Below are positions 32,665-40,973 of a stretch of 43,087 nucleotides of DNA, piece by piece. A model generated the notes under the pieces. That model searched no databases, was not told the DNA's origin, and saw only the letters and a program-made list of their open reading frames with translations. How positions within the stretch are numbered: the stretch's first letter is position 1; each line of letters begins with the position of its first letter. This stretch comes from SICV01 sp038045265. GTDB taxonomy: Archaea > Nanobdellota > Nanobdellia > Pacearchaeales > GW2011-AR1. Location of the stretch: positions 1 to 43,087 of the forward strand of contig JBBSYL010000008.1 of the NCBI GenBank assembly GCA_038045265.1, given 5' to 3'. A program made the position numbers and the translations under genes.

Positions 32665-34548
32665 ATGGGAGGATATCAAACATTTAATGATGATAAGTAT
32701 GGGCTTTCTTCTAATTACGGAAATCCCATAAGCAATTATATCCCCACAAGTCAAATTTCTTTAGCATTAGATGCAAGAACTGCGAATCAATTGAAGCAGA
32801 TATCAGAAAAGATGAGCTCTGGAGCTAAAGCAGCAGAGATTCAGCTTGCACTTCCTGATGTTGCAGACTCTATTCCAGATTCACATTTAGAAGAAATAAA
32901 TAGATTGAGAAAATTAGTTGGTGCAGAATTGACGTTACACGGAGTGTTAGTCGATCCAACAGGAGTAAACGATCAAGGAAGATGGGACCCAACAAAGAGA
33001 GAACAGGCAGAAAGGCATATGTGGCAGTCCGTTGATAGGGCCCATAAAGTAAATCCAGAAGGAAATGTTGTAGTTACCTTCCACACAAGTAATGGTTTGC
33101 CAGAACCAGAAACTTATGAATGGGATGCTAAAGAAAAGAAAGAAAAGCTGATGAGACTTGCAGTCATAGACGAACGTTCAGGAGAAATTTCTGCACTTGC
33201 TGCGCCGAGAAAAAACATTCTTGAAAAACCAGAAGAAAAATATCCAGATGCAAACGAAGAATTAAGCAGAATAAACAGAGAGTTATGGACACGTTCCCTA
33301 TCAGAAGTCAATCAAGGTTTAACAAGGGCCAAAGAAATATTAAGAAAAGAAGTTTTTTCAGACTTGGAAGCGTCAGAAGGAAGATTGGTAAGAAGAAAAA
33401 TGACAGAAGAAGATAAGTCAGACCTAATGAAACTCTATAAATTATCCGCAGATGATTCGGATAAATTCAAAAAAACTCTTTCAGATATGCCAAAAGGAGT
33501 TGCAGAAGATTTGAAAGAAAGAATGGAAGAGATAGGCCAAGTAGATATTTTCATAAGAAACGCATACACGCAATTCAAAGAAAGCTATTCTCAGGCATAT
33601 GAAGTTGCAGATAGAGAGAAAAGAGATAATGATAAGAAATTATTAGAAACAATAGGTGAAGATATAAGAAAATCTTTAGACCCAGAAAAGGGGTATCTAA
33701 AAGACAAGGAAAATTTAGTCAAGTTCGCAGATGTTTTGAGCGATGGTGTTGAAAAAATGAATAATATGAAAGAGATAAAATTATACAGGCCTTTGAAAGA
33801 ATTTGCAATTGATCAGGCGTCAACTACTTTTGCTAATCTTGCAACCAAAGCGTATGAAAAATACAAATCTACTGCACCTATAATTGCAATAGAAAATCCT
33901 CCTGCAGGGATGGGAATATCCCGTGCAGGAGACATGGTAAAAATTATTGAAGCGGCTAGGAGCAAGTTTTCGGACCAGATGGTTAAAGAAGGAAAGATGT
34001 CAGAACATCAAGCAAAACAGGAAGCTGAGAAATTAATCGGAGCAACCTGGGATGTAGGTCATATAAACATGATAAGAAAGTATGGCTATGGGGATAAAGA
34101 GTTGTTGAAAGAAACAGAAAAAATTGCTCCATATGTAAAGAACATACACCTGTCAGATAATTTCGGTATGATGCATACAGAACTGCCTATGGGGATGGGA
34201 AATGTTCCAATGAAAGGCCATATAGAAAAACTGAAAGAAGCCCACGGAGAAGCGTTAAAGAAGATAAAACAAGTTATTGAAACAGGAAATTGGTACCAGC
34301 ATTTTCAAACTTCTCCATTCGCAGAAACTCTCTCCGCATTTGGTTCACCAATTTACTCTAAATCATTCGCTCCTTATTGGAATCAAGCGAAAGATGCAGG
34401 CGTTTCACAAGGATATTTTTCAGGATATGGAATGAATCCAGATATTCATCATTCAATATACGGTGCGGGCTTCTCAAACCTTCCTGTTGAACTTGGGGGC
34501 CAAGTACCTAGTTCAAGAAATCGCTTTTCAGGCGCACCGATGGAATGA
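32665..34548 (+). CDS. TIM-barrel protein (AP endonuclease 2/xylose isomerase-like) with large insertion
   Basis: 627 aa. Sugar isomerase/endonuclease IV-like barrel: AELTLHGVLVDPTG (H92), NVVVTFHTSNG (H140), IIAIENPPAGM (E410), WDVGHINM (D463, H466), VKNIHLSDN (H495, D498) and VIETGNW (E539) provide the usual metal ligands. Residues about 150-390 are a charged, helical insertion not found in simple family members, and the C-terminal 70 residues are Gly/Ser/Tyr-rich. Substrate unknown (sugar phosphate or abasic DNA are family options). The SD-like GAGGA lies before the ATG; the hairpin element is immediately upstream. Confidence 0.75.
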   Translation: MGGYQTFNDDKYGLSSNYGNPISNYIPTSQISLALDARTANQLKQISEKMSSGAKAAEIQLALPDVADSIPDSHLEEINRLRKLVGAELTLHGVLVDPTGVNDQGRWDPTKREQAERHMWQSVDRAHKVNPEGNVVVTFHTSNGLPEPETYEWDAKEKKEKLMRLAVIDERSGEISALAAPRKNILEKPEEKYPDANEELSRINRELWTRSLSEVNQGLTRAKEILRKEVFSDLEASEGRLVRRKMTEEDKSDLMKLYKLSADDSDKFKKTLSDMPKGVAEDLKERMEEIGQVDIFIRNAYTQFKESYSQAYEVADREKRDNDKKLLETIGEDIRKSLDPEKGYLKDKENLVKFADVLSDGVEKMNNMKEIKLYRPLKEFAIDQASTTFANLATKAYEKYKSTAPIIAIENPPAGMGISRAGDMVKIIEAARSKFSDQMVKEGKMSEHQAKQEAEKLIGATWDVGHINMIRKYGYGDKELLKETEKIAPYVKNIHLSDNFGMMHTELPMGMGNVPMKGHIEKLKEAHGEALKKIKQVIETGNWYQHFQTSPFAETLSAFGSPIYSKSFAPYWNQAKDAGVSQGYFSGYGMNPDIHHSIYGAGFSNLPVELGGQVPSSRNRFSGAPME

Positions 34549-34596
34549 TAATGAAAGGTTTAAATAACTAATCCAATATATACATTAAACTATACA

Positions 34597-35613
34597 ATGA
34601 AAAAAAAGAGTGTGAAAAAGAAAGAGGAAAGTCATGTTCATCAGCATGCGGAGCACGAACATCATCCAGGTTCTGAACATCACGTCCACCATACCCCTTC
34701 AGAACATCATCACTTACAGCATCAAGCAGAACACCATGTGCATCACCATCCCCAAGAACACCGCCAGCATCACGCACATCACGTAGAACATAATGTAGGA
34801 GAAAATGCAAAATCCCATCTTCCAACTTTTAAAACAGAAAGGGAAATAGCTCTAGACTTTGCTACTCTAGTTCATAGAAAATTTGACAATATAATCAAAG
34901 CATCTATTCTGTTCGGTTCTCAAGCAAAGGATACAGCCAGCGCAGGTTCAGATATCGATATAGTATTAATCATTGATGACGCTGCGCTTAACTGGGACAT
35001 GGAAATGATTGCTTGGTACAGAGAAGAACTTGGAAAAATAATTGCTTCAACAAAATACGGCAGAGAACTGCATATTAATTCTATAAAATTGACGACTTGG
35101 TGGCAAGATTTAATGTATGGGGATCCAGTCGTAATAAATATAATAAGATATGGTGAACCTTTGCTTGACATTGGAGGATTTTTCAATCCCTTAAAAGTTT
35201 TGCTTGAACAAGGCAGAATAAAATCAACTCACGAAGCAGTTTACCATGCTCTTCAAAGGTCTCCTTCCCATCTCCTAAGAAGCAAAGCAGCAGTATTAAA
35301 TGCAATTGAAGGAGTCTACTGGTCAATGATTGACGCGGCCCAGGCAGCTTTAATGGTAATTGGAAAATTGCCTCCGAGCCCAGAACATGTTCCAGCAATG
35401 CTTGCAGAATCATTTGCAGGAAAAGGTCTGTTGAAAAGCAGTTATGTAAAAGCCCTAAAGGACATTTATTATATTCACAAAGGAATAACACACGGAAGAA
35501 TAAAAGAAGTTAAGGGTGATCAGATAGATGAGTGGCAGAAAACTGCTGAAAACTTTTTGGATGAGATGGCTTCAATCGTAAACAAGGTAGTTGATAGTCA
35601 GAAAAAAGATTAA
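34597..35613 (+). CDS. nucleotidyltransferase with histidine-rich N-terminus
   Basis: 338 aa. Residues 1-12 are basic; 13-66 contain 25 histidines in HH/HHH clusters, a probable metal-binding (Zn/Ni/Cu) tail. A minimal nucleotidyltransferase domain follows with FGSQAKDTASAGSDIDIVLI (GS...DxD active site), then a helical HEPN-like C-terminal domain (PLKVLLEQGRIKSTHEAVYH, AALMVIGKLPPSPEHVPAML). The same NT-helical layout occurs in the 616-aa protein at 38931, so the two are paralogous. MNT/HEPN pairs often form toxin-antitoxin systems; a fused form could instead be a regulatory or tRNA-like nucleotidyltransferase. Confidence 0.8.
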   Translation: MKKKSVKKKEESHVHQHAEHEHHPGSEHHVHHTPSEHHHLQHQAEHHVHHHPQEHRQHHAHHVEHNVGENAKSHLPTFKTEREIALDFATLVHRKFDNIIKASILFGSQAKDTASAGSDIDIVLIIDDAALNWDMEMIAWYREELGKIIASTKYGRELHINSIKLTTWWQDLMYGDPVVINIIRYGEPLLDIGGFFNPLKVLLEQGRIKSTHEAVYHALQRSPSHLLRSKAAVLNAIEGVYWSMIDAAQAALMVIGKLPPSPEHVPAMLAESFAGKGLLKSSYVKALKDIYYIHKGITHGRIKEVKGDQIDEWQKTAENFLDEMASIVNKVVDSQKKD

Positions 35614-35721
35614 ATATCTCTATCAAGTTCCTTGACATAAAATAATTTAGTGAAAAAATAATTATATCAGATAAATTTAATCTTGTCGCAGGAGATAACT
35701 ATATTTTACCAGGTTCTTCAA

Positions 35722-36324
35722 TTAAGCGCCATATTCAGTCTTATATCCCGGATTTGTTTTAGGCCTATACTTATTTGGATATTGTATGTCTGTCTTTACA
35801 GCATGTGAAACTTTCTTGAAGAACTTAAAAACTTCATATGGATTCTCAACATGACTTAAAGTATAAGGTTTCTGAACCTGCCTCATTCTTACGTATGTAA
35901 ATGTCCCAGCAGTTGAAAGCAATATGCTTCCTGAATGTCTTCCAAAGAGTATATCCAAAAGACCAACCCTTACTTCTGCATTGGTTATCTGATCAAAATC
36001 AATCATTTCAAAATCTCTCCCAATCAGTCCTTTTTGTACGAGGACTCTCTTGTTAGTTACGGCATAATAAGTGTGTTTCCAAACAAGGGCTTTGTAAATA
36101 GGAATTCCAAAAACAAATGCTACACCAATCCAAAAATGTGGAAGAAGAATAAACCAATAATTACCGGATGCAACTCCAGCAAAAACAAATATTCCACCCA
36201 CTACAAGAAATATTAATCCAAAAATAACTCCTGCGAATCCGCTTAGGAAAAAAGGCCAAAACTTAGGCTTTCCTTCCCATAAAACTTTTTCATGTTCATC
36301 TAAAACCTTATCTAACTCTCTCAT
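35722..36324 (-). CDS. PH-domain (bPH2/DUF304) membrane protein
   Basis: 200 aa. The N-terminal EHEKVLWEGKPKFWPFFLSG is the family opener, then two transmembrane helices (about 22-50 and 58-80), and a bacterial PH domain with YYAVTNKRVLVQKGLIGRDF and the strand DQITNAEVRVGLLD, as in DUF304. Probably a membrane-surface adaptor; function of the family unknown. Convergent with the nucleotidyltransferase gene, 108 bp apart; no other feature seen in that gap. Confidence 0.85.
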   Translation of the reverse strand: MRELDKVLDEHEKVLWEGKPKFWPFFLSGFAGVIFGLIFLVVGGIFVFAGVASGNYWFILLPHFWIGVAFVFGIPIYKALVWKHTYYAVTNKRVLVQKGLIGRDFEMIDFDQITNAEVRVGLLDILFGRHSGSILLSTAGTFTYVRMRQVQKPYTLSHVENPYEVFKFFKKVSHAVKTDIQYPNKYRPKTNPGYKTEYGA

Positions 36325-36353
36325 ATCTCAATATATTTAGATTGTTTATAAAT

Positions 36354-37169
36354 TTACTCTTCCTGTTTCTTTACTCTTCCCTTTTCAACAGCATATATTG
36401 CCCCAATAGCATTCTGTCTTGTTTCTGTATCTCCCTCTAATGCTTTCTTTGTAGCTTCTCTTGCTATCTTGTATAAGTCTTTTCCAGAAGCTACTGCTAC
36501 ATCATACTTAGCTTTAACTTTTTCAAGTTGTTTTTCAAGTTGAGGTTTAGCATAATCTCTTAACTTTGCAAAATCAACTGCTCCATCTCCAATGTCATGA
36601 AGCATTCTTGATCTTACAGCCTCGAGAACATAGGGTTCATTATAGCCCTTAGCTTTCATGTTTGCAACTGCAACATCAGCAGCTCCCTCTCTTCCAAGTT
36701 CAATAATCTTTTTCGCTTCTTTTTCGCTTCTTACTTCTCCACCAGCAGTGTAATGACTGACTAATTCCTTCATCTGCATATATTCACTATGTAAATCTAA
36801 GAAATCTGCATCGCTCTCTCTAGCATTCTTTGAAATAGGACTTTTAACAGCAAGTAATTGTTCAAGTTTTCCTTCAGGAATCTCAGAAACAAAAGCATCT
36901 AAATTGGGAGCATAAGAGTGTTGTTTTGCTAATGCAGTCATCTGACTTGTTGCAACATGTATACTTTGTTCATTTATAGGCGTAGCATCAACGCTTGCAG
37001 GTTTATTAGGGTCTCCATCGTTATAAGTACCATAAAGAATTCCTTTTAATCCATCTTCCAACCTCTTTCTTTCAGAATCTCTATCTTCAGCACCAATTCT
37101 TTTAGGGAGTGTTTCAACTTCCTCTCTTGTTTCTAATGCTTTTACAAATATTTCGTAATGATTTGCCAT
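36354..37169 (-). CDS. hypothetical helical protein, 271 aa
   Basis: Not recognised. Almost entirely helical and soluble, with segments LAVKSPISKNARESDADFLD, YAKPQLEKQLEKVKAKYDVA and a basic end. No cysteine. Lies 71 bp downstream of the ribosomal protein genes on the same strand with its own TATA (GTTTAAATAG) about 25-30 nt upstream. That promoter resembles the one of the 153-aa gene at 38082 (shared AATAGAAA and TTAAATAGTA). Confidence 0.65.
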   Translation of the reverse strand: MANHYEIFVKALETREEVETLPKRIGAEDRDSERKRLEDGLKGILYGTYNDGDPNKPASVDATPINEQSIHVATSQMTALAKQHSYAPNLDAFVSEIPEGKLEQLLAVKSPISKNARESDADFLDLHSEYMQMKELVSHYTAGGEVRSEKEAKKIIELGREGAADVAVANMKAKGYNEPYVLEAVRSRMLHDIGDGAVDFAKLRDYAKPQLEKQLEKVKAKYDVAVASGKDLYKIAREATKKALEGDTETRQNAIGAIYAVEKGRVKKQEE

Positions 37170-37240
37170 ACATTTCCTATAAAATCATACTATTTAAACT
37201 TTTCTATTGTAGTAATTAATAGGTAGTAACAAACAAGTAT

Positions 37241-37780
37241 TTAATCAGAAATCTGTTGGAAAACTATTCTAGATTTGCAAGGCAATTTTGCTCTTATTTT
37301 GTTTAATGTATCTCTAGCAATTCTAGCAATTCTATCATTTGGGCAAGATACCATAAATATTGTTTGCCCTGGATTGACTCTTGCAGCTCTCCCTATTACA
37401 ATTCCATAAGAGTGAGTCATACCAGAACTAAGTCTATCAGCTCCAGCTCCTGCAGCAGTCTTATTTTCTCTTAGAAAATGATGTGGAAATACCTTAATAC
37501 CTAGATAATACTGTCCCAGAGCAGATGTATCCATTACTTTAGTGATATACATTCTCGCCGCCTCTAATGCATTATCTCTTATTTGAACAGCTTCTTCAGC
37601 AACGCATTCAACAACATATTTGTGATTTCCAAGATTGAAATCTTTTTGATTTCCTATATGAAACTTAACAACCTTATTCTGCGGAACTGTCTTGATATAT
37701 GCTTTGCTTTTTCTCTTTGAAATTCTTGTAAAAGCTCTTGCCCTCTTCTTTGAATACGAAGATGCTTTTCTTAATGCCAT
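37241..37780 (-). CDS. rpl10e: 50S ribosomal protein L10e (uL16)
   Basis: Large-subunit protein near the tRNA acceptor arms. 179 aa, archaeal L10e: RKASSYSKKRARAFTRIS at the N-terminus, VVECVAEEAVQIRDNALEAA, the loop TAAGAGADRLSSGM and RAARVNPGQTIFMV. Second gene of a minus-strand operon with L35Ae, 1 bp between them. Full length. Confidence 0.95.
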   Translation of the reverse strand: MALRKASSYSKKRARAFTRISKRKSKAYIKTVPQNKVVKFHIGNQKDFNLGNHKYVVECVAEEAVQIRDNALEAARMYITKVMDTSALGQYYLGIKVFPHHFLRENKTAAGAGADRLSSGMTHSYGIVIGRAARVNPGQTIFMVSCPNDRIARIARDTLNKIRAKLPCKSRIVFQQISD

Positions 37781-37781
37781 T

Positions 37782-38036
37782 TTATTTTACCTCGACCTCA
37801 TTAGTAATTGCTTGTCCAGGTAATCCTGATTCAAATATTGCCCTTACAATTCCCTTATTTCCATGAGCATCGCTTATCTTTCCTTTTATTACTTTCCCAG
37901 CAGGACTTTTCCACGAAACTTCCTTTCCAGACATTTTTTTAGCCTCTTCTCTGCTGTCCAAACCAAGGTCAAGCAAGTAATGTCTTTCATGTATTCTATG
38001 TCTTCCTCTTCTGAATTGTACAATTATTCCTTTCAT
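37782..38036 (-). CDS. rpl35ae: 50S ribosomal protein L35Ae (eL33)
   Basis: 84 aa. Family pattern: KGIIVQFRRGRHRIHERHYL, DSREEAKKMSGKEVSWKSP, GKISDAHGNKGIVRAIFESG and LPGQAITNEVEV. Archaea/eukaryote-specific ribosomal protein; first gene of the two-gene ribosomal operon. It helps confirm the archaeal origin of the window. Confidence 0.95.
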   Translation of the reverse strand: MKGIIVQFRRGRHRIHERHYLLDLGLDSREEAKKMSGKEVSWKSPAGKVIKGKISDAHGNKGIVRAIFESGLPGQAITNEVEVK

Positions 38037-38081
38037 ATTATTCTCTAATAAGGTGGGTTTTTAAACGTTTTGCGAACCAAT

Positions 38082-38543
38082 TTAAAGATTTCTGAATTTA
38101 CGCATTCTTCTATTAAATGAAAAAGAAGATTCTAATCCAAGCATTGCTCTAGCTTCTTGATAACTTTCTCCAGGAAGAATTAATGTTGCATCCGTAATAG
38201 CGGGCTCACAATCTTTAAGTTCTACAAGCTTATCAATTCTATATCTGTTCAAGGCTCTAATAAAAAATGGTTCCTCTTCAGGCGTTCCAAGCAAATTTCT
38301 TTTTGTCCAAAACATTCTTGAATCTGAGTCAGATTCAATTGTTTCTCTTAGCTTTCCAACAAAAAAATCGCTCCCAGTAGCAAATCCTTCTATAAGATAG
38401 GGTAATAGACTTAATGTCCCCTTAGGATATTCGAAAGTCTTCCATTCTTCTCCAACAGCCACAAAGATAGTTGCACCTAATGATCGCATAGAGTTTGCAC
38501 GAACATCTAAATTTCTAAAATAAGTTTTCGGAACTTTTATCAT
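38082..38543 (-). CDS. hypothetical protein, 153 aa
   Basis: Not recognised. Soluble mixed alpha/beta sequence with Arg-rich ends (FRNLDVRANSMRSLGATIF, SFNRRMRKFRNL). Acidic middle (ETIESDSDSRMFW). Own TATA (GTTAAATAG) about 25 nt before the ATG. Its start lies about 77 bp from the hairpin element, on the downstream side of that element's sense strand. Confidence 0.6.
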   Translation of the reverse strand: MIKVPKTYFRNLDVRANSMRSLGATIFVAVGEEWKTFEYPKGTLSLLPYLIEGFATGSDFFVGKLRETIESDSDSRMFWTKRNLLGTPEEEPFFIRALNRYRIDKLVELKDCEPAITDATLILPGESYQEARAMLGLESSFSFNRRMRKFRNL

Positions 38544-38620
38544 AAAGATTTCTTAAATTTGTACTATTTAACTCTTTCTATTATGTTACTACTTAATAGT
38601 TATCTTAAAATTATTTATTT

Positions 38621-38903
38621 ATTATGTCAAGATGCTTGACAGAAAACCTCGTCCCTCAAAAATCTTTTATGGATTTTTGATGGTCATCAGGAATTTCATT
38701 CCTGAGATTTTAAGATGAGGTTGCATCTTGAACATCCTAACCTCAAGATGTCAAGACTTTTCAAGTCTTGAGCACATTCAAGAATCAGAGATTCTTGATG
38801 ATATTCAATTCTTGATGGCATTCAAGGACTTACGTCCTTGATGACACGAGTGCTTGTCACAAACCATGTCCTTTAGGACATGGTAGCACATCGTGTTTTT
38901 GAT
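38621..38903 (-). repeat. multi-hairpin element, copy 2 (long form)
   Basis: Conserved block 38621-38739 as in copy 1, followed by additional hairpins: 38751-38771 (TCAAGACTT/AAGTCTTGA), 38778-38798 (TCAAGAATC/GATTCTTGA), 38805-38815 (TCAA/TTGA), 38822-38841 (TCAAGGAC/GTCCTTGA), and 38863-38884 (ACCATGTCCT/AGGACATGGT) enclosed by stems CACGA/TCGTG (38845-38849 with 38891-38895) and TGCT/AGCA (38851-38854 with 38885-38888). It fills nearly the whole gap between the 616-aa gene and the 153-aa gene. No open frame of note. Confidence 0.85.
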
Positions 38904-38930
38904 ATTAATAAGTATTATTATACTAGAAGC

Positions 38931-40781
38931 TTAAAATTCAACTTCAAAATCTCCAAGTTCTTTCTTCAAAACATTAAATATTTCTCCTGAAAGCTTTGTC
39001 TTAAGTTTGCCCTTATTTTCTTCTAATGCCTTTTCTAATTCTTTTTTATCACTTTTTACAAACTTTTCATTTCCTATTTTTCTTATTTCATTGCCTTCAA
39101 TTATGAAATTATCTTTTCCAAGAAGCACCAGTTCTGCTTTTCTATTTCCTGCGTAATTAATAAGCATCATTCCTTTCTCTCCTTTTATCAAATCAGTTCG
39201 TTGCCCATATTCTACTAATACATCCATAAATTCAAACGCATCCTTCTTTACTCTATCAACTTCCTTCTGTGTAAGCTTTCCAGATTTAATTTTTCCCTTA
39301 GCTTTTACAAGTTCATTCAATATATTCAAGAACCTTGGGAGTATTTTTCCTTTTTTAACCATCTTGCTCTCAAAATCTTTGACCAATTCTGTCTGGTTCT
39401 TATTTCCAAAAAATGTTTTAAGAAGTTTGAATACTCCATCATAAATAGACTCGGCATCCTTTTCCTGCATTTTCTTTTCAAGGTTTTTTCTCAACTTTTT
39501 CAATTTATTATTATATTCTTTACTCTCTTTCATAAATTGATCAACTTCCTTTCCAGGATACCCTTTCAATTTTCCGTATTCATATTGCTTGAACAAGTGC
39601 ACCGCTTTTTCCAAAATTTTCAAATCTTTCTCACTCATGACCTTATCTCTTTCAACAAGTATCTTTTTTACATCCTGCACTATTGTCTTTGGTACAGGAG
39701 GCTCAGCTCCAGCAAGCATCATCAGTGCTTGTGTAGGTGTTACGATACTATAATAAATATCCACCATTGCATCAAGCAATCTTCTCTTAACAAATTCTTC
39801 TGTCTGCTCTCCCTGTTTCATATATAAATCGATTGCTTCTGAACTAGGCTTTATCTTTCCCATTTTAAGAAGCAATTTCCAAGGAATAAAAGTTCCCCTG
39901 TCCCATAAAGGAATCCCATCTCTTATGAATGTAAATGCAACTGGTTCGGCATCTTTTACTCTCTGCCAGAAATCAGTTAATAACCAGACCTGAACATTCA
40001 ATATATTCTTTACACCTGCAAGAGCAGTTGCTTCTCTTATATAATCATAAATCATTCCCCTCAATCTTTCACTCAGTTCAACTCTGCTCATTCTTTTTAC
40101 ATCTGTATCATCAATTATTACAAAAACATCTACATCGGAATCTTTCCCTGCCGTGCCCCTTACAAGGCTTCCTCCGATAACGTAGCTTGCAACATACTTG
40201 TCAAACTTTCTTAACACTAGTGTTTTATGTATACTTGCAACCCTTAGTGCTCCAAGAAAACCTTTATCATACAACGGAAATCCCTGCGCAACAGCATCCA
40301 CCAAATCAAATTTTGAATCTAAACCATAATTCCACAAATCTACCGGAGTTTTAAGGTGCACCCAAATATTTTCTTTTGTCTCCTTAACCATTTTCACAAC
40401 CTCTGCTTTTATTTTAGGAATGTTCTTATACTGTTCTTCAGGAATCACCATCATCATATGTATTGGTTTACTCTCAATTATCTCAAGAGGCAATGCTTCG
40501 TCTTCTTCAATTATTGGATAAGCAGGTACAGGAAGTAAAACTAGAGCCATAGTAAAACTATATTTTTTGGCAAGGTTTTTCTTAAAAGTTTCAAGCTTAT
40601 CTCTTAAGGCATTAAAATCAATTTGCAGAGCAGGCGCCTTCACAACAGGCGGATTTGGCATATTCATAATGCTTTTAGGAATATTTGGTATTGCAGGCAT
40701 CATACTTCCATTCTTAGAAACATAGTTCACTTTGTCTTTCTCTTCCTTCTTATTGTTCTTGTTTTTTTCGTTCACTTTCAT
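38931..40781 (-). CDS. large nucleotidyltransferase-domain protein, 616 aa
   Basis: An N-terminal region (about 50-190) with VIPEEQYKNIPKI and WVHLKTPVDLWN, then a Pol-beta-type nucleotidyltransferase with GGSLVRGTAGKDSDVDVFVI (GS...DxD catalytic aspartates). A helical region follows (IDLYMKQGEQTEEFVKRRLL, TQALMMLAGAEPPVPKTIV) that aligns in order with the HEPN-like part of the 338-aa protein. The last 200 residues are a Lys-rich coiled-coil and beta C-terminus. A paralogue with extra N- and C-domains; the substrate of nucleotidyl transfer is unknown. The hairpin element lies immediately 3' of it. Confidence 0.8.
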   Translation of the reverse strand: MKVNEKNKNNKKEEKDKVNYVSKNGSMMPAIPNIPKSIMNMPNPPVVKAPALQIDFNALRDKLETFKKNLAKKYSFTMALVLLPVPAYPIIEEDEALPLEIIESKPIHMMMVIPEEQYKNIPKIKAEVVKMVKETKENIWVHLKTPVDLWNYGLDSKFDLVDAVAQGFPLYDKGFLGALRVASIHKTLVLRKFDKYVASYVIGGSLVRGTAGKDSDVDVFVIIDDTDVKRMSRVELSERLRGMIYDYIREATALAGVKNILNVQVWLLTDFWQRVKDAEPVAFTFIRDGIPLWDRGTFIPWKLLLKMGKIKPSSEAIDLYMKQGEQTEEFVKRRLLDAMVDIYYSIVTPTQALMMLAGAEPPVPKTIVQDVKKILVERDKVMSEKDLKILEKAVHLFKQYEYGKLKGYPGKEVDQFMKESKEYNNKLKKLRKNLEKKMQEKDAESIYDGVFKLLKTFFGNKNQTELVKDFESKMVKKGKILPRFLNILNELVKAKGKIKSGKLTQKEVDRVKKDAFEFMDVLVEYGQRTDLIKGEKGMMLINYAGNRKAELVLLGKDNFIIEGNEIRKIGNEKFVKSDKKELEKALEENKGKLKTKLSGEIFNVLKKELGDFEVEF

Positions 40782-40973
40782 ATTTGGTTTCTCACTTATT
40801 TAAAGGTTTACAATAACTCTCTTTTGTAAAGTTCTCTAGGGTTTATTTCTATTTTCATTTTCTTTAAAAATTTAATTAATTTATAAACCTTTCTTTTTGT
40901 CACCACTTTAGAATAACTCAAATAAAGAGAATCTATCAATCAATTTTATATATCTTTCCCTCTTCAAAACAGC

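Noticed and set aside
32500..32754. 84-codon minus-strand frame across copy 1 of the hairpin element
   Set aside because: It runs through structured non-coding DNA and the start of the TIM-barrel gene; the equivalent frame is not maintained as a gene in copy 2.
34568..34825. 85-codon minus-strand frame opposite the His-rich region
   Set aside because: His codons (CAT/CAC) read backwards give an open Asp/Val/Met frame; no promoter or motif supports it.
35614..35721. Possible small RNA in the gap between convergent genes
   Set aside because: No clear stem-loop or promoter found; nothing beyond A/T-rich spacer.
38621..38903. Possible CRISPR array
   Set aside because: The hairpins differ in sequence and spacing, there are no identical direct repeats with unique spacers, and no cas genes are nearby.
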